Shown: positions 36,357 to 45,493, numbered from the stretch's first letter. The stretch is 64,000 bases of DNA from Rhizobium sp. NLR16a (GCF_017948245.1 NZ_CP072865.1:1-64000); one strand, 5' to 3'. Notes: generated by a model not told the origin, from the letters alone. A program made the numbers and translations.

Positions 36357-37178
36357 TCAGAGGGCGGCGACCGGATGCGGCGAGCCGTCGTAGGCACCCC
36401 AGATCGATTGGTCGAAACAGATGACGGAGCCGGTCATCAGGCCGGATTCCGCCGATGACAGGTAGGCGCAGGCGCGCGCCACCTCGTGCGGATCGACGAG
36501 CCGGCCGAAGGGCTGGTTCGCCGCCGCCTTCTCCAGCCAGTCGGAAGGTGCATCGTGATATTCGCGCTGGATGCGGTCCTCGCCTTCGGAGGCCATCCAG
36601 CCGATGTTGAGGCCGTTGACGCGAATGCGGTTGCGCAGCAGCGCATAGGCGGTGTTCTTCGTCAGCGTTTCCAGCGCGCCCTTCGAGGCGCAATAGGCGG
36701 CGATAAAGGGCTGGCCGGCTTTAGCCGACATCGAGCCGATATTGACGATCGTGCCTTCTATCTTTTCGCGGCGCATGACCTTTACCGCCTCCTGCATCAA
36801 GAAAAACGGCGCCCGTACATTGACGGCGAACATGTCATCGAACAGTTCGGGGCTGGTGTCGAGAATGGTGCCGCGATCGGTGATGGCGGCGGCATTGACC
36901 AGGGCGTCGACACGACCAAAGGTCTGGTCGCAGACCTGCACCACATTTCGGACGTCCTCGACCTTGCCGAGATCAGCTTTGACGTAGACGGCTCTGGCGG
37001 CGGTCGCAGCCGAAATCTCCGCGGCCTTCGCCTTGCCCTTGGCTTCATTGCGGCCGCAGATGACGATGCCTGCCGCGCCGCGTTCGGCGAAGAGACGGGC
37101 GATGGTTGCGCCCAGGCCCTGCGTACCACCGGTGACAATGGCGATCTTGCCGTCGAAGCGGCCGTGATCCGTGCTCAT
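36357..37178 (-). CDS. Short-chain dehydrogenase, likely sugar oxidation
   Basis: The protein has 273 residues. TGGTQGLG binds NAD(P), VNAAAI is in the NNAG place, and the catalytic Ser, Tyr and Lys are in NIGSMSAKAG and AAYCASK. GGGAGGAACC lies before the ATG. It stands 95 bp before the lactonase gene, so a sugar-1-dehydrogenase that makes a lactone is a fair guess. It is complete, unlike the SDR at 9507-10214. Confidence 0.88.
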   Translation of the reverse strand: MSTDHGRFDGKIAIVTGGTQGLGATIARLFAERGAAGIVICGRNEAKGKAKAAEISAATAARAVYVKADLGKVEDVRNVVQVCDQTFGRVDALVNAAAITDRGTILDTSPELFDDMFAVNVRAPFFLMQEAVKVMRREKIEGTIVNIGSMSAKAGQPFIAAYCASKGALETLTKNTAYALLRNRIRVNGLNIGWMASEGEDRIQREYHDAPSDWLEKAAANQPFGRLVDPHEVARACAYLSSAESGLMTGSVICFDQSIWGAYDGSPHPVAAL

Positions 37179-37206
37179 GTGGTTCCTCCCTTTTCATGTG
37201 CGAATG

Positions 37207-37228
37207 GCCTCCCGCGCGTGCGGGAGGC
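37207..37228. other. Perfect 9-bp hairpin between PhyH and SDR genes
   Basis: GCCTCCCGC (37207-37215) pairs with GCGGGAGGC (37220-37228) around GCGT. It lies in the 199-bp gap together with a RIME-like repeat and would weaken read-through or protect the upstream mRNA. Confidence 0.6.
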
Positions 37229-37248
37229 TCGCATGTCGGTGCCGTGTG

Positions 37249-37362
37249 GCCCTCTCAGCAGCCTGCCGGCACCTTCTGCTCGGTGGGGAGAAGAGACAGG
37301 TGGCGGCGCCTCGATTCTCCCTTCTCCCGTCGAGAGAAGGTGCCCGTAGGGCGGATGAGGGG
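37249..37362. repeat. RIME-like repeat, second copy
   Basis: It carries GCAGCCTGCCGGCACCTTCT, GGTGGGGAGAAG, CCCTTCTCCC, GAGAGAAGGTGCCCGTAGG and GCGGATGAGG. The ends are inverted copies, as in the element at 22518-22620. Confidence 0.75.
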
Positions 37363-37377
37363 GGTCGATTTCCAAAG

Positions 37378-38565
37378 TCAACTCAATTTCCTTCGCGCCT
37401 GTTCGGCAAGTGCTGTCGCAAAAACTTCGTCGCTCCAGCCTTCCCTGAGTGCCTCGTGCATCAGCTGTGCCTGCGTCTTCGGCGCCAGCCCGCCGAGCGG
37501 CGGGTCGCGATCGAGATTGGTGGGGAAGGAATAACCCTCGGCGCAGGCGGCGACGGCGTTGGCGATTTCTTTGGGCGAGAGCCGGTCTTGCAACGCCTTC
37601 AGGGCGGGAAAGAGTCTGGCGCTCATTCTCTCGCGGTTGACCGTTTCCATGGTACGGCCGAAGGCGGAGGAGATCTGCAGGAGGTTGGCGACACGCTTGA
37701 TGTCGGCCGAGCGGTTGGTACCGGCGGCGTGGAAGAGGGCGGGGTTGAAGAAGACGACGTCGCCCTTTTCGAGCGGCAGTTGGACGTGGTTGGCCTCGAA
37801 ATAATCCCGGAATTCCTGGCGCTTCAGCGCCAGATAACCCGGCACATAGGTCTGGCTGTGCGGCAGGAAGAGTGTCGGACCGCTTTCGAGCGGCATGTCG
37901 CAATGGGCAACCGCGCCTTGCAGCGTCAGAACCGGCGAGAGACGATGAACATGCGCCGGAAATTGCTCGATGACCGCAGACGACTGGAAACCGAGATGGT
38001 AGTCGCGGTGGGCCGACTGCGCCGCGCCGCCTGGATTGACGCGATTGACCTGCGCTGTCATCTGATAGCTCGGGCCGAGCCAGGCTTCGCTTGCGAGCGC
38101 GATGATGGCATTGCCGTAATATTCGGTGAAATTATCCGGATCGGCGAGGCAGTGTTTTTCCAGCGAATTCCAGATGCGGTCGTTGGCGCCGGGCTTGGCG
38201 AAGTGATCGCCGCCTCCAGTCGAGGTGCGGTGCTGTTCCTCGATGATTGCGTCGAAGAGCGCGCTGGCACGGTCGATGATGCCGGTGTCTTCGTAAGCGC
38301 GCTTGAACACGACCACACCCGGCCCTTCGCCGAAGGCGTCGCAGATTTCCGCCAGCACGGCGCGCCGGCCTTCCGGCGTATCGGCCGCTGCCGCCACCTT
38401 GCGGCTGTCATAGATCAGGATGTTTTTTTCGACCGCCGAAGCTGTTGGATATTCGGCAAGGACGGTCGGTTTTTCCGCAAGCCGTCGAAAGTCGTGGAGA
38501 TTGCAGGCGTCTTCGCTGAGCCAGATGCGGTCGGCGCGCAGTTTCTGCAGGTCATCGGTTTTCAA
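37378..38565 (-). CDS. Phytanoyl-CoA dioxygenase (PhyH) family Fe(II)/2-oxoglutarate oxygenase
   Basis: The protein has 395 residues. The facial triad His-X-Asp is in SAHRDYHLGFQ and the distal His in FNPALFHAAGTNRS, with the Arg of TNRS for 2-oxoglutarate. The start is TTG (38565) with GGGAGGAG 8 nt upstream; no nearer ATG fits. It leads a minus-strand set with SDR, lactonase and GH2, and is divergent from a LacI regulator. PhyH enzymes hydroxylate or demethylate varied small molecules, so here the substrate may be a sugar or a modified aglycone. The function is not established. Confidence 0.85.
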   Translation of the reverse strand: MKTDDLQKLRADRIWLSEDACNLHDFRRLAEKPTVLAEYPTASAVEKNILIYDSRKVAAAADTPEGRRAVLAEICDAFGEGPGVVVFKRAYEDTGIIDRASALFDAIIEEQHRTSTGGGDHFAKPGANDRIWNSLEKHCLADPDNFTEYYGNAIIALASEAWLGPSYQMTAQVNRVNPGGAAQSAHRDYHLGFQSSAVIEQFPAHVHRLSPVLTLQGAVAHCDMPLESGPTLFLPHSQTYVPGYLALKRQEFRDYFEANHVQLPLEKGDVVFFNPALFHAAGTNRSADIKRVANLLQISSAFGRTMETVNRERMSARLFPALKALQDRLSPKEIANAVAACAEGYSFPTNLDRDPPLGGLAPKTQAQLMHEALREGWSDEVFATALAEQARRKLS

Positions 38566-38614
38566 TAGCGGCTCCTCCCTGGTTCCGATGGAGGCACTAT
38601 ACGCCGGGCCGCAA

Positions 38615-38630
38615 GCTGATATAGATCAGC
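38615..38630. promoter_or_regulatory. Operator candidate of the second LacI regulator
   Basis: GCTGATATAGATCAGC is a 16-bp site with 6-bp perfect arms and centre ATAG. It lies in the 95-bp spacer between the divergent PhyH and LacI-type genes, so it could control both. Confidence 0.6.
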
Positions 38631-38660
38631 AATCCATCAAAAAACCATCAGACGGAGCCG

Positions 38661-39686
38661 ATGGCGCATCTCTTTCTTGTCAAAGACATCGCCTTTCAGG
38701 CGGGGCTCAGCACCGCGACAGTCGATCGGGTGCTGAACGGCAGGCCAGGTGTGCGCCGGCAGACGGAAATGCGGGTGAGGGCAGCGATCTCGGAGCTGGA
38801 GAAGCAGCAGACGGGAACGATGGTCAGCGGGCGAACGCTAGCGATCGATATCGTCATGGAGACGCCCCAGCGGTTTAGCGATGCAGTGCGTGCGGCCTTC
38901 GAGGCAGAGATGGCGGCCTTTCTGCCCGGTGTCTTCCGCTGCCGCTTCCATTTCGCTGAGGTGATGAGACCGGCCGAACTTGTGCAGCTTCTTGACCGCA
39001 TCCGGCTGCGCGGCACGCACGGCATCGTGCTGAAGGCGCCTGACGTCGCCGAGGTGGTGGCTGCCGTCGCACGGGCGGATTCGGCCGGCATTCCCGTGGT
39101 CACGCTCGTGACGGATCTGCCGAATTCGGCGCGCATAGCCTATGCCGGCGCCGACAACCGGACGGCGGGGGAGACGGCGGCCTATCTCATCGGCGAGTTC
39201 CTCGGCTCTGACGGCGGTCAGGTACTTGTGACGCTGTCGAGCGGACGGTTCCGCGGCGAGGAAGAGCGCGAGATCGGTTTTCGCCGCATCATTCGCACCC
39301 GTTATCCCGGGATCGGCATCACAGAAATCAGCGAGGGACACGGCACCGATGCCGTGACGGGAACGCTTGTGGCGGCAGCGCTTGCGACCGATCCTGCCAT
39401 CAATGCCGTTTATTCGATCGGCGGCGGCAATCGGGCGGTGCTGACGGCCTTCGATGCAGCCGAACGTCCCGTCCGCATTTTCGTCGCTCACGATCTGGAT
39501 GCGGACAATCGCGCCCTGCTTGCCGCGCGCCGCGTCGGCTTCGTGCTGCATCACGATCTCCGAACCGATGCGCGTGCGGCCTTCAGGGCGATCATGAGCC
39601 GGACCGCGGCCTCCGTTCGGACGATTTCGACCTCGCTTTCTTCCATCGAAATCGTTACGCCCTACAACTTGCCCGCAGGCGATTGA
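38661..39686 (+). CDS. LacI-family regulator with substrate-binding domain
   Basis: The protein has 341 residues. The head VKDIAFQAGLSTATVDRVLNGRPGV binds DNA. The core (IDIVMETPQRFSDAVRAAF to VFVAHDL-type strands) resembles ribose/galactose-binding proteins. It is divergent from the PhyH-SDR-lactonase-GH2 set, which it probably controls through the palindrome at 38615-38630. The ligand is unknown. The Asp in place of the usual Ser (TVDRVLNG) in the HTH is seen in the PhyH-linked and inositol-linked subgroups of the family. Confidence 0.85.
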   Translation: MAHLFLVKDIAFQAGLSTATVDRVLNGRPGVRRQTEMRVRAAISELEKQQTGTMVSGRTLAIDIVMETPQRFSDAVRAAFEAEMAAFLPGVFRCRFHFAEVMRPAELVQLLDRIRLRGTHGIVLKAPDVAEVVAAVARADSAGIPVVTLVTDLPNSARIAYAGADNRTAGETAAYLIGEFLGSDGGQVLVTLSSGRFRGEEEREIGFRRIIRTRYPGIGITEISEGHGTDAVTGTLVAAALATDPAINAVYSIGGGNRAVLTAFDAAERPVRIFVAHDLDADNRALLAARRVGFVLHHDLRTDARAAFRAIMSRTAASVRTISTSLSSIEIVTPYNLPAGD

Positions 39687-39751
39687 GCCAATCGGCTTTT
39701 CGTCCATTACGCATTTGGGCTAAAGCTTCAGAACAGGTAGAGGTGAGCGCC

Positions 39752-40969
39752 ATGGATTACAGCGACGTCAGCAGTATCGCAGCCTGGGTTACGGAACAGG
39801 GGCTGAAGGGCGCCTCAGAAGCGGAGCTCATGACCGGCTTCTGCGCGGCCTGCCGCGATGCCGGCCTGCCGCTCGACCGCGGCATGGCGCTGATGGACAC
39901 GCTGCACCCCGTGCATGAGGGCCGGGCCTTCCGCTGGGACAGTGTGGAAGAGATCGAAACCGAATTCGAGTATGGCCCGACGGGCTCAGGCGAAGCGGCT
40001 GCGACCTGGCAGCGCTCTGCCTTCTATTATCTTTGGTCGGGAAACGAGCGGGAGGTCCGCCGACGCATCGGCTTCGGCGATCCGATCGATTTCACCATGC
40101 TCGACAAGATTGCCGAAGCCGGCAACACCGATTTCGTAGCAATGATGCATCGTTTCAGCGAAGCCGGCACGATCGGTGAGATGGATTGCTTCTTTTCGCA
40201 TTTCGCAACCAAGCGTCCCGAGGGTTTCTCGGATCACGATCTCGCCATTCTGCGCAAGCTCGTGCCGGTCCTCGGACTGGCGATCAAGTGCATTGCGCTG
40301 GGGCGCATCGCGCGGACCATCGCGGAAGTCTATCTCGGCGAGGATGCGGCGCGCCAGGTGATGGAAGGCAAGATCAGCCGCGGCAAATCGGAGCGGATCT
40401 CGGCGGCGCTGTGGTTTTCGGATCTGTTGAACTACACCAAGATTTCCGACCGTGTGCCGCCGGAGGAAATCATTCCGCTGCTCAACGATTACAGCGAGGT
40501 CGCCATCTCGGCGATCCATGAGGCCGGCGGCAATGTGCTGAAGCTGATCGGCGATGGTGTGCTGGCCATCTTCAAGGGCGAGGTGCCAGCCGAAACCTGC
40601 CGTTCGGCGCTTCGCGCCGAATCGCTGCTCCGGGAAAAGCTCGCCAAGCTGAATGCCGCGCGCGCTACCGACGGCCGCGCGACGACTGACGTCTATATCG
40701 GCCTTCATATTGGCGATGTCTTCTACGGCAATATCGGCAGCCAGGACCGGCTGGACTTCACCGTCATCGGCCCCGCCGTCAACGAGGTCAGCCGGATCGC
40801 CTCCATGTGCCGTTCGGTCGACCTTAACCTGCTGATCTCCTCCGATTTCGCCGCGGCCATACCGGCGGAAGAGCGCGCCGCGCTGGCATGCGTCGGACGT
40901 TATGCGTTGCGCGGGGTGCAGCGTGCCCAGGAACTCTATACACTCGACAGCGCCCGGCTGAACGGCTGA
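39752..40969 (+). CDS. Class III adenylate/guanylate cyclase, second copy
   Basis: The protein has 405 residues from ATG 39752, which has AGAGGTGAG upstream; the frame also opens further left inside the LacI gene end. The N-terminal ~200 residues form a conserved soluble input region without clear motifs. The cyclase domain carries metal Asp residues (WFSDLLNYTKISD, LIGDGVLAIF), the purine-selecting Lys (VLKLIGDG) and Asp (RLDFTVIGPAVNEVSRI), and the transition-state Asn/Arg. It therefore probably makes cAMP. The C-terminus is convergent with an SDR gene, 23 bp away. It resembles the cyclase at 23736-24959 in layout. Confidence 0.88.
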   Translation: MDYSDVSSIAAWVTEQGLKGASEAELMTGFCAACRDAGLPLDRGMALMDTLHPVHEGRAFRWDSVEEIETEFEYGPTGSGEAAATWQRSAFYYLWSGNEREVRRRIGFGDPIDFTMLDKIAEAGNTDFVAMMHRFSEAGTIGEMDCFFSHFATKRPEGFSDHDLAILRKLVPVLGLAIKCIALGRIARTIAEVYLGEDAARQVMEGKISRGKSERISAALWFSDLLNYTKISDRVPPEEIIPLLNDYSEVAISAIHEAGGNVLKLIGDGVLAIFKGEVPAETCRSALRAESLLREKLAKLNAARATDGRATTDVYIGLHIGDVFYGNIGSQDRLDFTVIGPAVNEVSRIASMCRSVDLNLLISSDFAAAIPAEERAALACVGRYALRGVQRAQELYTLDSARLNG

Positions 40970-40992
40970 CTTTTTCGCGAAACCTCCGAGGA

Positions 40993-41772
40993 CTACCGCA
41001 ACAGGCCCTGGCCGCCGTCGATCCAGATCGGTGTGCCGGTGATGTGCCGGGCCCGATCGGAGGCAAGGAAGAGGATCGTTTCGGCAACATCCTCGCTCTT
41101 GCCTGCCTTCCCGCCGGCAATCGGGATGTCGCCCTGTGGCCAGATCACCGGAACCTCCGTCTCCTCGCGATGACGGCTGTCGGTATTGGCGTTGATATTG
41201 GTCTCAATCTCGCCCGGGCAGACGGCATTGACGCGGATGCCGTGGCGGCCGAGTTCCAGGGCGAGCTGCTGGACCATGGCGACCTGGCCTGCCTTGGTTG
41301 CGGTATAGGCGGTGGCACCCGGCGTAGTGAAGGTGCGGGTGCCGTTGATCGATGCGACGACGACGATCGAACCGCCGCGGCGCTTCAGATGCGGAACCGT
41401 CAAGTGCAGGGTCAGATAGGTGCCGCGCAGATTGACGGCGATCGTCTTGTCCCATTCATCCGGACTCAGATCGTCGATCGGCGCCCAGACGCCATTGATC
41501 CCGGCATTGGCGACAACGATGTCGAGGCCGTTGAAGGTCTCTATGAGTTTCTGCACCGCAGCTCGCATTTGGCCTTCGTCGCTGGTGTCGGCGGTCAGCG
41601 AGATCGACTGGCCGCCGGCGGCCTTGATCTCGGCGCAGGTCTTCTCGACCTCGTCTGCCGTCCGGCTCAGGACTGCGACCTTTGCACCTTCGGCGGCGAG
41701 TTTCAATGCGGCCGCTTTGCCGATGCCGGAACCGGCACCAGTGACCAGCGCGACCTTGTCCTTCAGCTCCAT
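40993..41772 (-). CDS. Short-chain dehydrogenase of the dgoD gene set
   Basis: The protein has 259 residues. TGAGSGIG, ANAG, Ser in VVASINGT and YTATK make a complete active site. CACGGAGGG gives the start at 41772; the ORF extends upstream into the DoxX region without a site. It is the last gene of GntR, dgoD, DoxX, SDR on the minus strand. A sugar or sugar-acid dehydrogenase in galactose or arabinose breakdown is likely. The substrate is not proved. Confidence 0.85.
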   Translation of the reverse strand: MELKDKVALVTGAGSGIGKAAALKLAAEGAKVAVLSRTADEVEKTCAEIKAAGGQSISLTADTSDEGQMRAAVQKLIETFNGLDIVVANAGINGVWAPIDDLSPDEWDKTIAVNLRGTYLTLHLTVPHLKRRGGSIVVVASINGTRTFTTPGATAYTATKAGQVAMVQQLALELGRHGIRVNAVCPGEIETNINANTDSRHREETEVPVIWPQGDIPIAGGKAGKSEDVAETILFLASDRARHITGTPIWIDGGQGLLR

Positions 41773-41842
41773 GGGCGACCCTCCGTGACGTTCTGCAGAT
41801 AGGCCAATGTTTGGCGCGGCAGTTCGTTCCGGAGGGAAAAGC

Positions 41843-42238
41843 CTAACGGAGGAACGTTTGCCGCAAGGCCCATCTCTCCGGCCCGTGGACGGCGGCAAAG
41901 AGCAGGCCGGCGAGGAAGGTGAAGTGATCGACGAAGAAGCCGAACTCGGCCTGGTTCTGTTGCCAGTGGGCCGGTCCGTGGAAGGCGAAGGCAAGGAAGA
42001 TCACGTAGATGCCTGCCAGTAGGCTCGCCTCGGTGAAGAAAGCGCCCGATATGAAGGCAAGGGCCAACGCGATCTCGAAAAGGGCCGCGACCCAGGTGAG
42101 GAAGGTCGCCATCGGGAAACCGGCGGCGGCAATGTAGCTCGCCGTGGCGCCGATATCGGCAAACTTGAAGCCGGCGGCCATGAAGAAGATGAGGCTGAAG
42201 ATGAAGCGGGCGATGATGATTACGATTGCTCTGGCCAT
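41843..42238 (-). CDS. DoxX-family membrane protein
   Basis: The protein has 131 residues with four hydrophobic helices (IIIARFIFSLIFFMAAGFKF, FLTWVAALFEIALALAFISG, LLAGIYVIFLAFAF, and FTFLAGLLFAAV). It belongs to the DoxX/DUF4870-like small membrane proteins, often tied to redox or thiosulfate metabolism. AAGGAGG precedes the ATG. Its placement between dgoD and the SDR is probably operonic; the role there is unclear. Confidence 0.85.
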   Translation of the reverse strand: MARAIVIIIARFIFSLIFFMAAGFKFADIGATASYIAAAGFPMATFLTWVAALFEIALALAFISGAFFTEASLLAGIYVIFLAFAFHGPAHWQQNQAEFGFFVDHFTFLAGLLFAAVHGPERWALRQTFLR

Positions 42239-42300
42239 GGAAACCTCCTTTTGAGCTGCCATTATGACGCAGGAGGTGGCCGATATCCTACACTGCGAAT

Positions 42301-42326
42301 GAAAAAGGGCCGCTTGCGCGACCCTT
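42301..42326 (-). terminator. Rho-independent terminator behind dgoD
   Basis: On the minus strand AAGGGTCGC pairs with GCGGCCCTT around a GCAA tetraloop and is followed by TTT. It would end most transcripts coming from GntR-dgoD, so the DoxX-SDR pair may have its own promoter or depend on read-through. Confidence 0.75.
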
Positions 42327-42333
42327 CATTCTC

Positions 42334-43482
42334 TCACCACTCGGCAAAGCTGCCGTCGGCGTGCCGCCAGATTGGGTTGCGCCAGCGATGTCCCTCCTTG
42401 GCGCGCTCGCTGACATAGGCCTCGTCGACCTCGATGCCGAGGCCCGGCCCCTGCGGGATCGAAACGAAACCATCGGCATATTCGAACACCTCCTTGTTGG
42501 AGATGTAGTCGAGGATATCGTTGCCGGTGTTGTAATGGATGCCGAGGCTCTGTTCCTGGATGAAGGCATTATAGCTGACGGCATCGACCTGAAGGCAGGC
42601 AGCGAGCGCGATCGGGCCGAGCGGGCAATGCGGGGCCAGGGCGACGTCATAGGCTTCGGCCATCGCCGCGATCTTGCGGCATTCGGTGATGCCGCCGGCG
42701 TGGGAAAGATCCGGCTGGATAATGTCGACATAGCCGTCCGAAAGCACCTGCTTGAAATCCCAGCGCGAATAGAGCCGCTCACCAAGCGCGATCGGTGTCG
42801 AGGTATGGTTGACGATGTCGCGCAGCGCTTCCTTGTTTTCCGAAAGCACCGGTTCCTCGATGAACATCAGCTTGTAGGGTTCGAGCTCCTTGGCGAGAAC
42901 CTTGGCCATCGGCTTGTGGACGCGGCCGTGGAAATCGACGCCGATACCGATATGCGGGCCGATCGCCTCGCGGATGGCGGCGATGGTCTCGACCGCCCTT
43001 TCCACCTTCTCGTTGGTGTCGACGATCTGCATTTCCTCGCAGCCGTTGAGCTTGATCGCCTTGAAGCCGCGGGCGACGACGTCTCTGGCATTGTTGGCGA
43101 CATCGGCGGGGCGGTCGCCGCCGATCCAGGAATAGACTTTGATGCGGTCGCGCAGCTGGCCGCCGAGCAGGGAATGGATCGGCTGGCCGAGCGCCTTGCC
43201 CTTGATGTCCCAGAGCGCCTGGTCGATGCCCGAGATGGCGCTCATATGGGCCGCGCCGCCGCGATAGAAACCACCGCGATACATCACCGTCCAATGGTCC
43301 TCGATCAAGAAAGGATCCTTGCCGATCAGGTAGTCTTCCAGTTCGTGGACGGCGGCCTCGACGGTCAGCGCACGCCCCTCGACGACCGGTTCACCCCAGC
43401 CGACGATGCCTTCGTCGGTCTCGACCTTCAGAAACAGCCATCGCGGCGGAACGATATAGGTGGTGAGTTTGGTGATCTTCAT
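42334..43482 (-). CDS. dgoD: D-galactonate dehydratase
   Basis: The protein has 382 residues, the same length as E. coli DgoD. It removes water from D-galactonate to give 2-keto-3-deoxygalactonate. The enolase-superfamily metal ligands fall at D183, E209 and E235, with the acid/base His at 185 and 285, all at the E. coli positions. [24 protein letters not shown] and APHCPLGP show them. The gene is 64 bp behind the GntR regulator on the minus strand. Galactonate would come from galactose through SDR and lactonase steps. Confidence 0.95.
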   Translation of the reverse strand: MKITKLTTYIVPPRWLFLKVETDEGIVGWGEPVVEGRALTVEAAVHELEDYLIGKDPFLIEDHWTVMYRGGFYRGGAAHMSAISGIDQALWDIKGKALGQPIHSLLGGQLRDRIKVYSWIGGDRPADVANNARDVVARGFKAIKLNGCEEMQIVDTNEKVERAVETIAAIREAIGPHIGIGVDFHGRVHKPMAKVLAKELEPYKLMFIEEPVLSENKEALRDIVNHTSTPIALGERLYSRWDFKQVLSDGYVDIIQPDLSHAGGITECRKIAAMAEAYDVALAPHCPLGPIALAACLQVDAVSYNAFIQEQSLGIHYNTGNDILDYISNKEVFEYADGFVSIPQGPGLGIEVDEAYVSERAKEGHRWRNPIWRHADGSFAEW

Positions 43483-43546
43483 CGTGGTTCTTAATCTCTT
43501 CTCGGATTTGCGATGGGGCAGCGCGTCCACGGCTTTTCGTGATTGA

Positions 43547-44380
43547 TCATTTTGCCCTGCCGATTGCCTTCTCTGCGGCGGCAAGGTCGCGTACCGCAAG
43601 GTCGAGCATACGATTGGCGCATTCCCTCGCACCTGTTTTGTCGCGCATGCGCAAGGCCTCGACGAGTTCACCGTGAACGAGCACCGCATCCTCCCGGTTT
43701 TCGACGGCGATGTTGGAGGCATGCAGCGCATATTTCAGCGCAGCATGGATGGCGCTTGACAGGCGGCGGAACACCTGGTTGTGGCTGGCGGTCAGCAGCA
43801 CCGTATGAAACATCACGTCGGCGTCGGTGAAGCGTTCCGGATCGCCTGCGCTGTCGCGCATCTGCCGCCAGGCCCTGTCGAGATCGGCGATCTCCTGGGC
43901 GCTGGCGCGTTCGGCGGCATATTCGGCGGCCGCCGGTTCGATGGTGCGGCGGGCTTCGAGAATGCATCCCAGCAGGTCGAAGTCCTTGATGTAAGGCCCC
44001 ATCCAGTCGAGCACCTCGGCATCCAGGATGTTCCATTCATCCCGATCGCAAACGGTCGTTCCGACCCGCGGCTTGCCACGGACAAGCCCCTTGGATTCCA
44101 ACACTTTCAGCGATTCGCGAATGACGGTGCGGCTAACGCCGTAGAGTTCGCAGAGGTCGTTCTCGCGCGGCAGCGGCGAGCCCGAGGGATAGCGGTCGGC
44201 GCAGATGTCCTGAGCGATGGCCGCCGTCACGTTGCGGCGTACGCGCGGCCGGCGTTCGCTGCCGGAGCTTTCCGTTCGGCCTTGTTCCTCAGTCGATTCC
44301 AACTTCACCTCTCCGCGCTCTCTCCCGGGCAGCAACCGAACCTGATTAACCGAATTCGATCCAGTTTGCGACGGGTCCAT
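43547..44380 (-). CDS. GntR/FadR-family regulator (FCD domain), DgoR-like
   Basis: About 277 residues. The winged helix includes [39 protein letters not shown], and the all-helical FCD effector domain follows ([15 protein letters not shown] to the His-bearing [14 protein letters not shown]). The start is uncertain: ATG 44380 lacks a strong ribosome site, while a TTG or GTG about 80 bp further in has GGAGAGG nearby. It is divergent from araF, and the spacer holds a 37-bp inverted repeat. It probably represses both sides until galactonate or a related acid is present. Confidence 0.85.
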   Translation of the reverse strand: MDPSQTGSNSVNQVRLLPGRERGEVKLESTEEQGRTESSGSERRPRVRRNVTAAIAQDICADRYPSGSPLPRENDLCELYGVSRTVIRESLKVLESKGLVRGKPRVGTTVCDRDEWNILDAEVLDWMGPYIKDFDLLGCILEARRTIEPAAAEYAAERASAQEIADLDRAWRQMRDSAGDPERFTDADVMFHTVLLTASHNQVFRRLSSAIHAALKYALHASNIAVENREDAVLVHGELVEALRMRDKTGARECANRMLDLAVRDLAAAEKAIGRAK

Positions 44381-44407
44381 CCGTTCTCGCCACCACCCTA
44401 TTATTCT

Positions 44408-44444
44408 AATCATCATACATTGGCAATTGACTGGTATGATGATT
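44408..44444. promoter_or_regulatory. Large inverted repeat between GntR and araF
   Basis: AATCATCATAC (44408-44418) and GTATGATGATT (44434-44444) are perfect 11-bp arms separated by 15 nt. The spacer includes CAATTG. The site lies 28 bp before the GntR start and 65 bp before araF, where a shared operator is expected. Confidence 0.75.
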
Positions 44445-44509
44445 TAACATAATTCATTGGGCGCTGCCTGGGAGGCAGCTGCTCGATTTCAGAGTTTAGG
44501 GAGAGAGAC

Positions 44510-45493
44510 ATGCGCTTGTTCAAAGCAGCTATTCTGGCTGGCACGTTCGCCATTCTGAGCACCGGCTCGGCATTTTCCGCGGACGTCAAGATCGGTTTCA
44601 TCGTCAAGCAGCCGGAGGAGCCCTGGTTCCAGGACGAATGGAAATTCGCCGATCAGGCCGCCAAGGATAAAGGCTTCACGGTCGTCAAGATCGGCGCCGA
44701 AGACGGCGAGAAGGTTCAATCGGCGATCGACAATCTCGGCGCGCAGGGTGCGCAAGGCTTCATCATCTGCACGCCCGACGTCAAACTCGGCCCCGGCATC
44801 GTCGCCAAGGCCGAAGCCAATCAGCTGAAGCTGATGACGGTCGACGACCGCCTCGTCAGTGCCGACGGCAAGCCGCTGGAAGACGTGCCGCATATGGGCA
44901 TTTCCGCCACCAAGATCGGCGAGACCGTCGGACAGGCCATTGTCGACGAAATCAAGAAGCGCGGCTGGGACATGAAGAATGTCGGCGCGATCCGGGTTTC
45001 CTACGATCAGCTGCCGACCGCCGTCGACCGCGTCGAAGGTGCGATCTCGGTCCTGAAGTCCGCCGGGTTCCCGGCTGAGAACATCTATGATGCGCCGCAG
45101 GCGAAGACGGATACCGAGGCAGCACTCAACGCGGCGACCACCGTCCTCAACAAGCATGCCGACGTGAAATACTGGGTGGCCTTCGGCCTCAACGACGAAG
45201 CCGTTCTCGGCGCCGTCCGCGCTTCGGAATCGGTCGGTATTCCGGCGACCAACGTGATCGGTGTCGGCATCGGTGGCGCGGAATCGGCGATCAACGAGTT
45301 CAAGAAGCCGGCAGCGACGGGCTTCTTCGGCACGGTCATCATCTCGCCGAAGCGTCACGGCTATGAGACGGCGCTCAACATGTACGACTGGATCGCCAAG
45401 GGCAAGGAGCCGGAAAAGCTGACCTTGACGGCAGGTTCGCTGGCGTTGCGCGGCGATTATGAGAAGGTCCGCAAGGAACTCGGCATCGAGTAA
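44510..45493 (+). CDS. araF: Sugar-binding protein AraF (L-arabinose / D-galactose)
   Basis: The protein has 327 residues with a signal peptide ending SAFSA. The mature start VKIGFIVKQPEEPWFQDEWKFAD is strongly like E. coli AraF. Other AraF segments are GFIICTPDVKLG and GDYEKVRKELG. It binds L-arabinose or D-galactose in the periplasm. AGGGAGAGAG precedes the ATG. It is the first gene of araFGH-mutarotase-SDR. The link to dgoD suggests that galactose is a real substrate. Confidence 0.92.
   Translation: MRLFKAAILAGTFAILSTGSAFSADVKIGFIVKQPEEPWFQDEWKFADQAAKDKGFTVVKIGAEDGEKVQSAIDNLGAQGAQGFIICTPDVKLGPGIVAKAEANQLKLMTVDDRLVSADGKPLEDVPHMGISATKIGETVGQAIVDEIKKRGWDMKNVGAIRVSYDQLPTAVDRVEGAISVLKSAGFPAENIYDAPQAKTDTEAALNAATTVLNKHADVKYWVAFGLNDEAVLGAVRASESVGIPATNVIGVGIGGAESAINEFKKPAATGFFGTVIISPKRHGYETALNMYDWIAKGKEPEKLTLTAGSLALRGDYEKVRKELGIE

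Noticed and set aside
44413..44607. Minus-strand frame across the araF leader
   Set aside because: It covers the operator region and the araF signal peptide in antisense; no support.
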